From the NCBI GenBank assembly GCA_958296385.1, contig OY282494.1, forward strand, positions 1,037,416-1,101,415: DNA of 64,000 bases, given 5' to 3'. This DNA is from an uncultured Dehalococcoidia bacterium. GTDB lineage: Bacteria > Chloroflexota > Dehalococcoidia > Lucifugimonadales > UBA3495. Of the stretch, positions 7,144 to 14,502 are shown piece after piece; position 1 is the first letter of the stretch; each line of letters starts with the position of its first letter. The notes below the pieces were generated by a model, which was not told where the DNA came from, searched no databases, and saw nothing but the letters and a program-made list of their open reading frames with translations. The translations under genes and the position numbers were made by a program.

Positions 7144-8376
7144 ATGGATTTTGAACCCCGTTATACCGCTGAGCAGGAAGCTTTTCGTACCGAAGTGCAG
7201 TCTTGGCTGGCCGAGAATATCCCCGGCGGCATCCGGCATCCGGCTGATTCTGCCGACTTGACTTTTGAGCAGTATCAGCTGCGCCGGGAGTTGGGGCGGC
7301 GGTTGGGCGATAAGGGCTGGCTGTGGCCGACTGCGCCGCAGGAGTACGGCGGCGGCGGGCTTACCGTTGACCATTCGGTGGTGCTGGAAGAGGAAATCGA
7401 CGGCTACAATCTGTCGCTGCCGCCGTACTACGACTCCGGCGGACGGCTGGGCGGCAACTCCATTCTGGTCTGGGGTTCCGAGGAGCAGAAGCAGGAATTT
7501 TTGCCCAAGATTTTCAAGGGCGAAATCCGCACCTGGCAGCTGTTGACCGAACCGGAGGCCGGTTCCGACTTGGCCAACGCCAAAGCCGCCGCCCGACGCG
7601 ACGGCGATGATTATGTCATCAACGGCCAGAAAGTCTATGTCGGCAGCGCCCACGGCTCCGATTATATGTGGACGATTACCTGCACCGACCCGGAGGGCGA
7701 CCGCCATCAGAACCTGAGCTGGTTTATGGTGCCGTCCGACCTGCCCGGCATCAGCGTCTTTCCGATGGACTTGCTGTCCTCGGCCGGCGAGTCCGGCGCC
7801 GGTTCCGGCGTCAAGAACATCGTTTATTTTGACAACGTGCGCGTGCCGGCCCGCAACCTCATCGGCGGCGAGAACGAGGGCTGGAAGGTTGCCACCACGC
7901 ACCTGGAGCTGGAACACGGCACCGGCGGCAAAATTGGCCGCAACTGGATTGTCGACCGCCTCTTTGACTACTGCAAGACCAACAACCGGCGCGGCCAGCC
8001 CCTGAGCAAAGACCCCGACGTGCGCGACCGCCTGGTTGACATCTACATTGACGCCGAGATTGGCCGCCTGTTCCAGCTGCGCAACTACTGGATGCGGCAC
8101 AGCGGCGCCAGCATCGCCTACGAAGGCCCGCAGGCGTCCTACTTCCGCAAGCAGTCCGGCCTGCGCATCGCCACCGGCATCCTGGACATCCTCGGCCCGG
8201 CGGCTCTCACCAAAGACGCGCAATGGGGCGCCGGCGAAGGCCACATCGAGTCCCACCAGCGCGCCGCCATCATCGCCCTGCATCCCGGCGGCACCACCGA
8301 CATCCAGAAGGTCATCATGGCCCGCCGCATCGGTATCGGCCGCCAGCAGCGGGAACGCGCCGGCGCCCTGGCGTAA
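7144..8376 (+). CDS. Acyl-CoA dehydrogenase family protein (first of a pair)
   Basis: A 410-residue acyl-CoA dehydrogenase, a flavoenzyme that introduces a 2,3-double bond in acyl-CoA thioesters and passes electrons to ETF. The N-terminal helical domain starts at MDFEPRYTAEQEAF; the middle beta domain has LLTEPEAGSDLA and NGQKVYVGSA; the C-terminal helical domain has LELEHGTGGKIGRN and RLFQLRNYW. ATG 7144 has GAGG nearby; a TTG at 7132 is in frame. The next gene, 54 bp downstream, is a second shorter family member; such adjacent pairs often form heteromeric enzymes acting on sterol side chains or branched acyl groups (established for actinobacterial FadE pairs, inferred here). Confidence 0.92.
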   Translation: MDFEPRYTAEQEAFRTEVQSWLAENIPGGIRHPADSADLTFEQYQLRRELGRRLGDKGWLWPTAPQEYGGGGLTVDHSVVLEEEIDGYNLSLPPYYDSGGRLGGNSILVWGSEEQKQEFLPKIFKGEIRTWQLLTEPEAGSDLANAKAAARRDGDDYVINGQKVYVGSAHGSDYMWTITCTDPEGDRHQNLSWFMVPSDLPGISVFPMDLLSSAGESGAGSGVKNIVYFDNVRVPARNLIGGENEGWKVATTHLELEHGTGGKIGRNWIVDRLFDYCKTNNRRGQPLSKDPDVRDRLVDIYIDAEIGRLFQLRNYWMRHSGASIAYEGPQASYFRKQSGLRIATGILDILGPAALTKDAQWGAGEGHIESHQRAAIIALHPGGTTDIQKVIMARRIGIGRQQRERAGALA

Positions 8377-8430
8377 CGCCCACCCGTCCAGCCGGAGCTA
8401 TCGGATAATCAGAACAGGAGCGACTAACCA

Positions 8431-9552
8431 ATGGACTTGGCCCTCACCGAAGAACAGGAAATGCTCAAGGCGGCGGTGCGCCGGTTTGTGGACACCGAGT
8501 ACCCCAAAGACGTACTGCTGGAAATGTCGGCCACCGGCCAGACGGCGCCCTCTGCGCCCTGGTCTAAACTGACCGCTACCGGCTGGCTGGGCATCATCAT
8601 TCCCGCCGAGTACGGCGGCGAAGGCGGCTCGTTCACCGACGCCGGCGTCCTCTTTGAGGAACTGGGGCGCGGCCCGGTGCCGGGGCCGCATTTCAGCAGC
8701 GGCGTGCTGGGCGCCCTGGCCATCCTGGAAGCCGGCACCGAGGAACAAAAGCGGGCCATCCTGCCCGACGTGGCCGCCGGCCGGCGCACCATCGCCCTGG
8801 CCGTCACCGAGGCCGATTACCAGTGGGACGAGGCCGACGTGCAGACCGTCGCCGTGGCCGACGGCGACGGCTACCGCATCTCCGGCAGCAAGGTGTTCGT
8901 CTTTGACGCCGCCGCCACTACCGACCTGATTTGCGCCGTGCGTACCGAGAACCGCCAGCACGTGGGCCTGGCCCTGGTGCCGGCCGACGCCCCCGGCGTT
9001 TCCATCCGCCGCCTGGAGGGGTTCGCCTGGAACCTGTCCGAAGTGCGGCTGGACGGCGTGCAAGTCGCCCGGTCAGCCGTGCTGGGCGGCCGTTTCGCCG
9101 GCGGCTGGGCCGCCCTGGAGCGCGCCGTCGCCGCCGCCATACCCCTGCTCTGCGCCTACCAGGTGGGCGGCTCCCAGCAGGTGTACGAAATGTCGGTGGA
9201 TTACAGCCGCACCCGCATCCAGTTCGGCACCCCCATTGGACGTTTCCAGCGAGTGCAAGACCACATCATCAACCTGGTCAACGAGCTGGACGCCGCCCGC
9301 TGGACGACCTACGAGGCGCTGTGGAAACTGGACACCGAACGCGCCGCCGCCGACAGCATCCACCTGGCCAAAGCCGTCAGCAGCGTGGCCTACTACAACG
9401 CCTGCAACCACGCCCACGAGGTACACGCCGGCGTGGGCAGCACCACCGAGTACGGCCTGACCCTGCACACCACCGCATCCCGCACGCTGTACCAATTCCT
9501 GGGCGACCCCAAATACCACCGCCGCCGCCTGGCCGACGCGCTGGATTTGTAA
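8431..9552 (+). CDS. Acyl-CoA dehydrogenase family protein (second of a pair)
   Basis: A 373-residue acyl-CoA dehydrogenase, probable partner of the preceding gene. It begins MDLALTEEQEMLKAAVRRF, has the IIIPAEYGGEGGS and VTEADYQWDE region of the middle domain in a degenerate form, QFGTPIGRFQRVQDH near residue 275, and the C-terminal GVGSTTEYGLTLHTTASR segment with a glutamate at the common catalytic position. The canonical TEP-GSD flavin-site motif present in the first gene is not conserved here, which fits a division of labour between subunits. AGGAG precedes the ATG. It converges on the thymidylate kinase gene with a 3-bp gap. Confidence 0.9.
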   Translation: MDLALTEEQEMLKAAVRRFVDTEYPKDVLLEMSATGQTAPSAPWSKLTATGWLGIIIPAEYGGEGGSFTDAGVLFEELGRGPVPGPHFSSGVLGALAILEAGTEEQKRAILPDVAAGRRTIALAVTEADYQWDEADVQTVAVADGDGYRISGSKVFVFDAAATTDLICAVRTENRQHVGLALVPADAPGVSIRRLEGFAWNLSEVRLDGVQVARSAVLGGRFAGGWAALERAVAAAIPLLCAYQVGGSQQVYEMSVDYSRTRIQFGTPIGRFQRVQDHIINLVNELDAARWTTYEALWKLDTERAAADSIHLAKAVSSVAYYNACNHAHEVHAGVGSTTEYGLTLHTTASRTLYQFLGDPKYHRRRLADALDL

Positions 9553-9555
9553 GCC

Positions 9556-10254
9556 CTAGTCGTCCCCCATCCCCACCAGCGTTTGCCGGATGCCGTCTTG
9601 CAGCGTCTCAAAAACCTCCCGGACGCTGGCACGCGCGTCAACCGTTACAAAGTCGTGCTGCTGCGCCAGCTCCCGAAAGACGTCCAGCAAGGCGCTCTGG
9701 TAGTTGATGAAGTTGTCCAGCAAATCCGGCCCCCGCAGGTAATCCTCCCCGGATTCCCAGTGGTCCAGCTGCCGGCTGGCCAGCACCCGTGGCAATAGAT
9801 GCTGGACGTCAACGTCCAGATAAAACACCCGGTCGGGAACGATGGCGAACTCAAACACGTCGTCAAGCCACCGGGCCGGCACGCCCCTGACCCGGGCCCG
9901 GGCAATGATGGAAAAGATGTAGCGGTCAACCAGCGCAACCATGCCCGCCCGCAGCGCTGGCACGATGCTTTTCTCCAGCCGGTCCCAAAAGTCGGTGGCG
10001 TAAAACAGGTTGAGCGTTATTGAGTCCAGCGTGTGGCCCCGCATGGCCCGGTCGATGCCGTTGGCGGCCAGTTCGGAGCGCCGGAACCCGGTATCCAGCA
10101 CGGCGTAGCCCTCCGCCTCCAGCCACTCTTTCAGCAGCGCAATCTGCGTGGAACGCCCCACGCCGTCGGTGCCCTCAATCACGATCAACCGGCCCGGCGT
10201 TGACTCATCGCCGGCGCCCGGCGGCGTGTGGCCGTAAAACTTGACGTCGTTCAT
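9556..10254 (-). CDS. Thymidylate kinase-like protein with Arg in the P-loop
   Basis: A 232-residue member of the dTMP kinase family, which phosphorylates dTMP to dTDP. The P-loop reads EGTDGVGRST (residues 27-36), with Arg34 where nearly all kinases have the catalytic Lys. The DRY motif (LVDRYIFS) and a LID-like region around 150-170 are present. It follows a second, canonical family member by 12 nt on the same strand. Either the Arg form is active on dTMP or another nucleotide, or this copy has been repurposed; sequence alone does not decide. I therefore assign no symbol. Confidence 0.8.
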   Translation of the reverse strand: MNDVKFYGHTPPGAGDESTPGRLIVIEGTDGVGRSTQIALLKEWLEAEGYAVLDTGFRRSELAANGIDRAMRGHTLDSITLNLFYATDFWDRLEKSIVPALRAGMVALVDRYIFSIIARARVRGVPARWLDDVFEFAIVPDRVFYLDVDVQHLLPRVLASRQLDHWESGEDYLRGPDLLDNFINYQSALLDVFRELAQQHDFVTVDARASVREVFETLQDGIRQTLVGMGDD

Positions 10255-10266
10255 CTGACAGCCGCC

Positions 10267-11091
10267 TTACCCCTCGTTGCTTGTCTGCGCCTCGATCTTG
10301 CGCGTCCCCGGCGCGCGGATGTAGCGCCCGCTCAGGCCGGCGCTGCCCAAAGCCTCCGGCACGCTTTGCCCGTGTATCGTCAAGATGCCGTCCAGCAGGG
10401 GCGCAACGTGTTCCCGCACCGCCCGCTGCTGCACCGCAATGGGCAGCGTAGCGTCAATCGTAATCAGGCCAAACTCGTCCGCAAGGTCGGCGTATTCGTC
10501 CAGCAAACGCCCCTGAAACTTGCGGAAAGAATCCTCCCGGCTGCCCGCCAGTCCCAAATCCCGGCCCGACTCGTAGTGCCCGATTTCCTCCCGTCCGATG
10601 CTGATACGACGGATTGACTCCTCCAGCGGCACCTTGAAGTAGAACGCCAGCGAGGGCCGCACCGCAAAGGAGTACACCCGCCGCAGCCAGTCCTGATTGA
10701 CGCCCCGCGCGGTGTCCCGGGCAAAGGCGGTGTACACGTAGCGGTCGGCCAGCACCACCGCGCCGGCCTTGAGCGCCGGCAGGATTTGCGTATGCACCCG
10801 GCTGGCAAAGTCGGCGGCGTGTATCAGGCTGAACGACATCGGCGTGAGCAGCCGCCCCTCTTTGCCCCGCCTGGTGGTGTTGCGGACGATGGGCGCCGAG
10901 TTCCACTCGGTGAATACCGTTACCAGATTCCGGCTGTTCAGCCACTTCGCCAGCAAGTCAATCTGCGTGCTTTTGCCCGAACCGTCAATGCCCTCCACGA
11001 TGATGAGGCGACCCGGATACTCCCCGTCGTCCGGGTGCTGCCCGTAACGCTTGCCCATCCGGAATCTCTGCGCAGCGTCCCCGTTAGTCAC
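10267..11091 (-). CDS. tmk: Thymidylate kinase
   Basis: A 274-residue dTMP kinase family protein. The P-loop is canonical (EGIDGSGKST, Lys40), the DR motif is LADRYVYTAFARD, and the EEIGHYESG segment lies where the LID is expected. It is longer than typical Tmk (about 210) through a 26-residue N-terminal lead and a C-terminal tail of about 35 residues. The start overlaps the stop of the upstream Ppx/GppA gene by 4 nt, and the paralogue with Arg P-loop follows, so the three genes are probably one operon. Function in dTTP synthesis is inferred from family. Confidence 0.85.
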   Translation of the reverse strand: MTNGDAAQRFRMGKRYGQHPDDGEYPGRLIIVEGIDGSGKSTQIDLLAKWLNSRNLVTVFTEWNSAPIVRNTTRRGKEGRLLTPMSFSLIHAADFASRVHTQILPALKAGAVVLADRYVYTAFARDTARGVNQDWLRRVYSFAVRPSLAFYFKVPLEESIRRISIGREEIGHYESGRDLGLAGSREDSFRKFQGRLLDEYADLADEFGLITIDATLPIAVQQRAVREHVAPLLDGILTIHGQSVPEALGSAGLSGRYIRAPGTRKIEAQTSNEG

Positions 11092-12722
11092 AATTCACCT
11101 CTCCCGATGTCAATAGCCGCAATGTCAATCGGCGCGTCAAAGGCCCGGTTCCAAAGACCGGCCGCCTCAGCGTCCGCCGCCGGCGACCACGCCGGGGTGC
11201 GGATGGACAGCCGGCAGCCATCCCCTCCGTCCTCGCCCGGATTCACGCTGCCGGAATCCACGCTGCCAGGATTCACGATGATTGAATCCGCCGGATATTC
11301 GGGCGGCAGGCGGCGGTCCACGGCGTCGGCAACCTGCAAGATTGCGGACGCCTGCCGTATCCGTCGCCGGTCGCCGCCGGTCAGCAGCCGCGACTTGCGA
11401 AACCTTGCCGGCAGTTTCTTTCTTTCGGCAACCAGCAGTATCGCCGCAATCTGCGCCGCCTCCCGGTGCGTAAATCCGGGCAAGTCCGTACTGGTAATTA
11501 TACTCGCCGCCAGGTTCAGCCGGTTGTAAAAATCCACGGCGTTTCCGATGTCCAGCAGCAGGGCGGCGCATTGCAGCGACTCGGTAAGCTGGCGATGCCG
11601 GCCGTCCCAGGCGGCGGCGGCAATCCGGCCGGCCAGCCCGGCCCGACGCTGCCCCCGCCACGAATAGCGGGGCGCAAATCGCTGCGCCAGGTCAGTCAAA
11701 GCCGCCATCCGCACCGACTTAACCGACGGCAGCCGGATTTGCTCCCGCGCCGCCAGCGTCCCCGGATTGCGGGCCAAACCCTCCCGCAGCCCCTGCCCGG
11801 ATATAAGGATGCCGGCGGCCCCGGCGTGCCGGGCCAGCGCATCAGCCACTATCGCCCCGCCCACGATGGACGGACTGCGCTCCGGATTCATCCCCGGCAT
11901 CACCGCCCGCTGCGCGCACGACGATTCAACCAGCCGCTGCGACAGCGCGGCCAATGCCTCCGCGTCAATTTCGTACCCGTGCATCCGCGTTACCGGATAA
12001 GGCTCCATACTGCGGGCCAGCCGCGCCAGCAGCCGCACCGACCCGCCGGAACCGGCCAGAACGCCCTCGCCGGACAGCGCCGGAATTGCGGCATCGGCCA
12101 GCACCCCGCCCACGTATTCGTAAGCGGCGCTAACGTCGGATGGCGCCGGCCGGTCGGTCAGCCGGAAACGGTTGGCGATACGCAGGCTGCCCAAAGGCAA
12201 CGTCGCCGCCGTTTGCAGCGTGCGGTCGGCAAAGCTGACAATCTCGGCGCTGCCGCCGCCAATGTCGGCCATCAAACCCCGTCCCACCGGCAGCCCGTGC
12301 ACCGCGCCCAGAAAGCAGTAAGCCGCCTCCTCCGCGCCCTCAATGATACGCAGCGGAATACCGAACTTGTCCGAAGCCGCATCGGTAATAACCTGTGCGT
12401 TGCCCGATTCCCGCAGCGCGGCGGTTGCGACGGCATGGATGGTTTTGATGCCGTAGCCCCGGGCCACCAGGGCAAAATCCTCCAGCGCGCCCACCGTATT
12501 GGCAATGCCCGTCGCATCCAGAAACCCGCCGCCGTCCAGGTGGCTCATCAGATTGAGCGTAACCCGCTGCTGCGCCACAATCTCCACGCTGCCGCCCGTA
12601 TTCACCCGCATCACCACCGCCCGCGCCGACCCGGAACCGATGTCAATGACGGCAGTATAAACGTCATCCCGCTGCAAGCTGTCGATAGACGGCCCGGCAT
12701 CCGGGTATTGCAGCCGGCTCAT
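11088..12722 (-). CDS. Ppx/GppA family phosphatase
   Basis: A 544-residue exopolyphosphatase/guanosine pentaphosphatase family protein of the actin-like ATPase superfamily. Phosphate-binding loops are visible: AVIDIGSGSARAVV near residue 27, HAVATAALRES near 118, ADIGGGSAEIVS near 175 and LAGSGGSVRLLA near 240. The C-terminal 200 residues are helical and HD-like, as in full-length Ppx (LLLDIGNAVDFYN, AAQIAAILLVAERK). Known enzymes degrade polyphosphate or convert pppGpp to ppGpp. It heads the operon with two thymidylate kinase-like genes (4-nt overlap). The start codon ATG 12720-12722 lies 82 bp from the divergent SDR gene. Confidence 0.9.
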   Translation of the reverse strand: MSRLQYPDAGPSIDSLQRDDVYTAVIDIGSGSARAVVMRVNTGGSVEIVAQQRVTLNLMSHLDGGGFLDATGIANTVGALEDFALVARGYGIKTIHAVATAALRESGNAQVITDAASDKFGIPLRIIEGAEEAAYCFLGAVHGLPVGRGLMADIGGGSAEIVSFADRTLQTAATLPLGSLRIANRFRLTDRPAPSDVSAAYEYVGGVLADAAIPALSGEGVLAGSGGSVRLLARLARSMEPYPVTRMHGYEIDAEALAALSQRLVESSCAQRAVMPGMNPERSPSIVGGAIVADALARHAGAAGILISGQGLREGLARNPGTLAAREQIRLPSVKSVRMAALTDLAQRFAPRYSWRGQRRAGLAGRIAAAAWDGRHRQLTESLQCAALLLDIGNAVDFYNRLNLAASIITSTDLPGFTHREAAQIAAILLVAERKKLPARFRKSRLLTGGDRRRIRQASAILQVADAVDRRLPPEYPADSIIVNPGSVDSGSVNPGEDGGDGCRLSIRTPAWSPAADAEAAGLWNRAFDAPIDIAAIDIGRGEL

Positions 12723-12736
12723 ATCGGATACTCAAG

Positions 12737-12760
12737 CCGCCGGCCGGCGGGTGCTATAAT
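12737..12760 (+). promoter_or_regulatory. Extended -10 promoter with adjoining palindrome, SDR gene
   Basis: TGCTATAAT at 12752-12760 is a perfect extended -10. The expected -35 region is poor, but a 14-bp perfect palindrome (12737-12750) lies exactly there and could be an activator or repressor site. Confidence 0.6.
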
Positions 12761-12803
12761 CCGGCCCGCAGATACGCAAACATGAACGTCAGGGGGATTA
12801 GTC

Positions 12804-13559
12804 ATGGCCAGGTTGGAAGGAAAAATCGCCATCGTTACCGGAGCCGCGCGCGGGATGGGCGAAGTGGAGGCGCGCCTGTTCGCCGAGGAGGGCGCAACCG
12901 TTGTCCTCTGCGATGTCTCCGACGCCGACGGCCAGCGTGTTGCCGACGACATTATATCCGCCGGCGCCGCTGCCGAATACGCCCATCTGAACGTAACCGA
13001 CGAGGACAACTGGCGCCAGGTCATCGCCGACACGGTGGGCAAGTTCGGCCGGCTGGACGTTCTGGTCAACAACGCCGGCATCTCCGGGTACGACGAGGAG
13101 GACAACCTGGGCACCACCACGTGGGATCGTCTTTTGGACATCAACGCCAAGGGCGTATTTCTGGGAATGAAACACGCCATCGGCGCGATGGAACAGCAGG
13201 ACGCCGGCGGCAGCATCGTCAACATATCGTCCATTTCCGGCATCGTCGGGCAGGATTTCATCCACATGGGCTACAACGCCTCCAAAGGCGCCGTGCGGCT
13301 GATGACCAAATCCGCCGCCGTGCGCTGGGCCGCCGCCGGCATCCGCGTCAATTCGGTACACCCCGGCCTGATGCCCGCCATGTCCGGCCCGCGCTCCGCC
13401 AGCCCAACCACCCGCGATGCAATGCTCGCCAACATCCCCATGCAACGCATCGGCCGCCGCGACGAAGTAGCCTACGCCGTGCTGTTCCTGGCCAGCGACG
13501 AAGCATCCTACGTCACCGGCGCCGAACTGGTGGTGGACGGCGGGTTCACGGCGCAGTAA
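12804..13559 (+). CDS. Short-chain dehydrogenase/reductase
   Basis: A 251-residue classical SDR oxidoreductase. The NAD(P)-binding TGAARGMG is at residues 12-19, Asp at the end of strand 2 (LCDVSD) suggests NAD preference, NNAG is at about 89-92, and the catalytic Ser (SSISG), Tyr and Lys (YNASKG) are in order. The C-terminal VTGAELVVDGGFTAQ is the usual closing block. Substrate unknown. It stands between the divergent Ppx operon and the convergent metH reactivation gene, and has its own extended -10 promoter. Confidence 0.93.
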   Translation: MARLEGKIAIVTGAARGMGEVEARLFAEEGATVVLCDVSDADGQRVADDIISAGAAAEYAHLNVTDEDNWRQVIADTVGKFGRLDVLVNNAGISGYDEEDNLGTTTWDRLLDINAKGVFLGMKHAIGAMEQQDAGGSIVNISSISGIVGQDFIHMGYNASKGAVRLMTKSAAVRWAAAGIRVNSVHPGLMPAMSGPRSASPTTRDAMLANIPMQRIGRRDEVAYAVLFLASDEASYVTGAELVVDGGFTAQ

Positions 13560-13589
13560 CGGGCGGCGGCCCAGCGGAGGCGAAAGGGC

Positions 13590-14498
13590 TTACGCCGGCA
13601 GCCCGGCGATTTCCCTTTCCAACCGCTCGATGTCCGCTTCGTCCAGATTGAAATACTTGGCGTCCGGATGATGGAACACCACCGCCGAAACCGAACCTTC
13701 CGGGTCCATCATATAGCCGTCGGTCAGCTCCACGCCGATGCTGCCCGTCACGTCCAGCAGCTGAAACAGTTTTGACTGATCCTCCAGCCGGGGGCAGGCC
13801 GGATACCCGAAAGAGTAACGCTTGCCCCGATACCGGGCCCGGAACAGGTTTTGCATCTCCGAGTCGTCGTTAACTTTCGTACCCGACGATTCGCCGATGT
13901 TCCACATACTGCGTATCCGCTTGTGCAGCAGCTCGGCAAACCCCTCTGCCGATTCAATGGCCAGCGCTTGCAGCGTGTGCGAGTCCAGATACCGCCCGCT
14001 GTCTTTCCAGCGTTCCGACAGCGCGCGCACCCCCGGCCCGACGGTGGTAGCAAACATCGCCAGATAGTCCACCGGCCCCGCGCCAACGGGCCGCGCGTAG
14101 TCGGCCAGGCACAACCCCTCTCGCCCGGCCTGCCGGCCAAAGTAAAACCGCTCCAGTTCAGATTGCCCATCCGGCCCGTAAATTACCAGCCACTGCCCGT
14201 CGGAACGGCACGGAAAGAACTTGAAAACCGCGCTGGCGGCGATGTCCGAACGCGACAGCACGATGTCCTCAACTTTCTGCACCTGCCGCCGCAGCTCAAC
14301 CGCTTTGGATTCGCCGTCGGCCAGCGCGTCGGCAAAGCGCCCCCGGTAGCCCAGATGCCGCACGTACAGCATCTGCGGGTTGATGTAGCCGAAAATCTCG
14401 TCCAGGTCGTAGTCGTTCAGGACGTGCAAGCGCAAGTCCGGCGGCTGCGGCGTGGTGTCCGGCGCTTTGACCGGAGCGTTGGTTCCCACGGCGCTCAT
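13590..14498 (-). CDS. Stand-alone methionine synthase reactivation (AdoMet-binding) domain
   Basis: A 302-residue protein matching the C-terminal activation domain of MetH, which binds S-adenosylmethionine for reductive remethylation of oxidised cob(II)alamin. The signature YRGKRYSFGYPACPRLED is at about residues 222-240, followed by the IGVELTDGYMMDPEGSVSA segment. In most bacteria this domain is fused to MetH. Here it is a separate gene starting 4 nt after the metH stop, with GGAG in the metH end as a possible ribosome site, so coupled translation is likely. It begins with a proline-rich linker-like 20 residues, as if cut from a fused ancestor. Confidence 0.9.
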   Translation of the reverse strand: MSAVGTNAPVKAPDTTPQPPDLRLHVLNDYDLDEIFGYINPQMLYVRHLGYRGRFADALADGESKAVELRRQVQKVEDIVLSRSDIAASAVFKFFPCRSDGQWLVIYGPDGQSELERFYFGRQAGREGLCLADYARPVGAGPVDYLAMFATTVGPGVRALSERWKDSGRYLDSHTLQALAIESAEGFAELLHKRIRSMWNIGESSGTKVNDDSEMQNLFRARYRGKRYSFGYPACPRLEDQSKLFQLLDVTGSIGVELTDGYMMDPEGSVSAVVFHHPDAKYFNLDEADIERLEREIAGLPA

Positions 14499-14502
14499 CC
14501 CT

